Shown: positions 13,914 through 15,000 of the stretch, in pieces
Layout: each line of letters opens with the position of its first letter
Position numbering within the stretch: the stretch's first letter is position 1
Source: Theodoxus fluviatilis
Taxonomy: Eukaryota; Mollusca; Gastropoda; Cycloneritida; Neritidae
Length of the DNA: 15,000 bases
Direction of reading: 5' to 3'
Assembly (NCBI GenBank): GCA_034096865.1
Contig: JAWQFJ010016404.1
Location: forward strand, 1 to 15,000
Notes under the pieces: model-generated
Databases searched by the model: none
The model's input: only the letters and a program-made list of their open reading frames with translations
What the model was told of the DNA's origin: nothing
Made by a program: the position numbers and the translations under genes

Positions 13914-14985
13914 CATGGCGCACTGTGGAATGGGGCAGTAGAGGCTCTAGCGGGCAGTCCTACCGCTACTAATCGCTCCAATGTTTTGTGAAAGAGCCGA
14001 TCAGAGCTTAACAGCCTCTTTCGTGCCGCCCCTGCCTGAGCTACTTGCATGGCGCACTGTGGAATGGGGCAGTGGAGGCTCTAGCGGGCAGTCCTACCGC
14101 TACCAATCGCTCCAATGTTTTGTGAAAGAGCCGATCAGAGCTTAGCAGCCTCTTTCGTGCCGCCCCTGCCTGAGCTACTTGCATGGCGCACTGTGGAATG
14201 GGGCAGTGGAGGCTCTAGCGGGCAGTCCTACCGCTACTAATCGCTCCAATGTTTTGTGAAAGAGCCGATCAGAGCTTAGCAGCCTCTTTCGTGCCGCCCC
14301 TGCCTGAGCTACTTGCATGGCGCACTGTGGAATGGGGCAGTAGAGGCTCTAGCGGGCAGTCCTACCGCTACTAATCGCTCCAACGTTTTGTGAAAGAGCC
14401 GATCCGAGCTTAGCAGCCTCTTTCGTGCCGCCCCTGCCTGAGCTACTTGCATGGCGCACTGTGGAATGGGGCAGTGGAGGCTCTAGCGGGCAGTCCTACC
14501 GCTACTAATCGCTCCAATGTTTTGTGAAAGAGCCGATCAGAGCTTAGCAGCCTCTTTCGTGCCGCCCCTGCCTGAGCTACTTGCATGGCGCACTGTGGAA
14601 TGGGGCAGTAGAGGCTCTAGCGGGCAGTCCTACCGCTACTAATCGCTCCAACGTTTTGTGAAAGAGCCGATCCGAGCTTAGCAGCCTCTTTCGTGCCGCC
14701 CCTGCCTGAGCTACTTGCATGGCGCACTGTGGAATGGGGCAGTGGAGGCTCTAGCGGGCAGTCCTACCGCTACTAATCGCTCCAATGTTTTGTGAAAGAG
14801 CCGATCAGAGCTTAGCAGCCTCTTTCGTGCCGCCCCTGCCTGAGCTACTTGCATGGCGCACTGTGGAATGGGGCAGTAGAGGCTCTAGCGGGCAGTCCTA
14901 CCGCTACTAATCGCTCCAACGTTTTGTGAAAGAGCCGATCAGAGCTTAGCAGCCTCTTTCGTGCCGCCCCTGCCTAAGCTACTTA
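13914..14985. repeat. 134-bp satellite array, 8 units, with 268-bp higher-order structure
   Basis: Units start (CATGGCG) at 13914, 14048, 14182, 14316, 14450, 14584, 14718 and 14852, a spacing of exactly 134 bases every time with no indels. Units differ at a few sites. Units 3, 5 and 7 carry GCAGTGG, CCAATG and GATCAGAG; units 4 and 6 carry GCAGTAG, CCAACG and GATCCGAG; unit 8 is the same except for GATCAGAG. The last three pairs therefore form a dimeric higher-order repeat. Each unit has a GAAAGAG...CTCTTTC inverted repeat (for example 13990-13996 with 14016-14022). After 14985 the next unit begins CATGG, then diverges. No frame stays open through it, since 134 is not a multiple of 3. Confidence 0.97.
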
Positions 14986-15000
14986 CATGGACAGACTCCC

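Noticed and set aside
13914..14985. Regular repeats as a CRISPR array or a tandem gene family
   Set aside because: Units are contiguous without spacers, the context is animal-type repeats, and 134 bases is not a multiple of three.

Overview
This window looks like intergenic DNA from an animal genome that is very rich in repeats. No intact host protein-coding gene is visible. The content is microsatellites, a satellite array, tRNA-derived SINEs, relics of a LINE and of a Penelope-like element (PLE), and an apparent solo LTR. The repeat mix (PLE with a GIY-YIG endonuclease, TGACCTTGA-rich repeats, AGAC-tailed repeats) suggests a marine invertebrate, probably a mollusc and perhaps a gastropod. 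That assignment is inference, because no host gene is present to test it.

Layout. 1-421 is a polypyrimidine tract with a CA tail. 895-1485 is an AT-rich repeat built on CTATAG. 1828-2480 is a repeat with eight exact TGACCTTGA/TCAAGGTCA nonamers. 2590-3166 holds hairpin and inverted-repeat motifs. 3788-4075 has two copies of a short dispersed repeat, followed by (TC)38. 4693-5393 on the minus strand reads like a broken, unidentified coding sequence. 5622-8520 is the wreck of one non-LTR retrotransposon: the endonuclease start and the reverse transcriptase are separated by about 1.7 kb of other repeats, including three copies of one repeat family. 8560-8780 holds tRNA-like fragments, then come an ATT microsatellite and a probable LINE 3' end with a TACTC tail.

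The most interesting block is 9964-12616. It is a minus-strand, 5'-truncated PLE with its terminal repeat present in both orientations, so that ~221-bp inverted arms flank the element. Each arm carries a hammerhead-ribozyme-like motif. Two later insertions sit inside the PLE reading frame: a 1490-bp solo LTR (10607-12096, TG...CA ends, 5-bp target duplication GTGGA) and a near-perfect 273-bp palindrome (10273-10545). In both cases the PLE frame continues on the far side, which gives a relative insertion history.

13686-13910 is a minus-strand tRNA-derived SINE flanked by perfect 22-bp direct repeats. It abuts a satellite of eight units of exactly 134 bp (13914-14985) whose later units alternate between two variants, giving a 268-bp higher-order repeat. 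The elements do not cooperate as a pathway. The window is best read as a stratified record of insertions.
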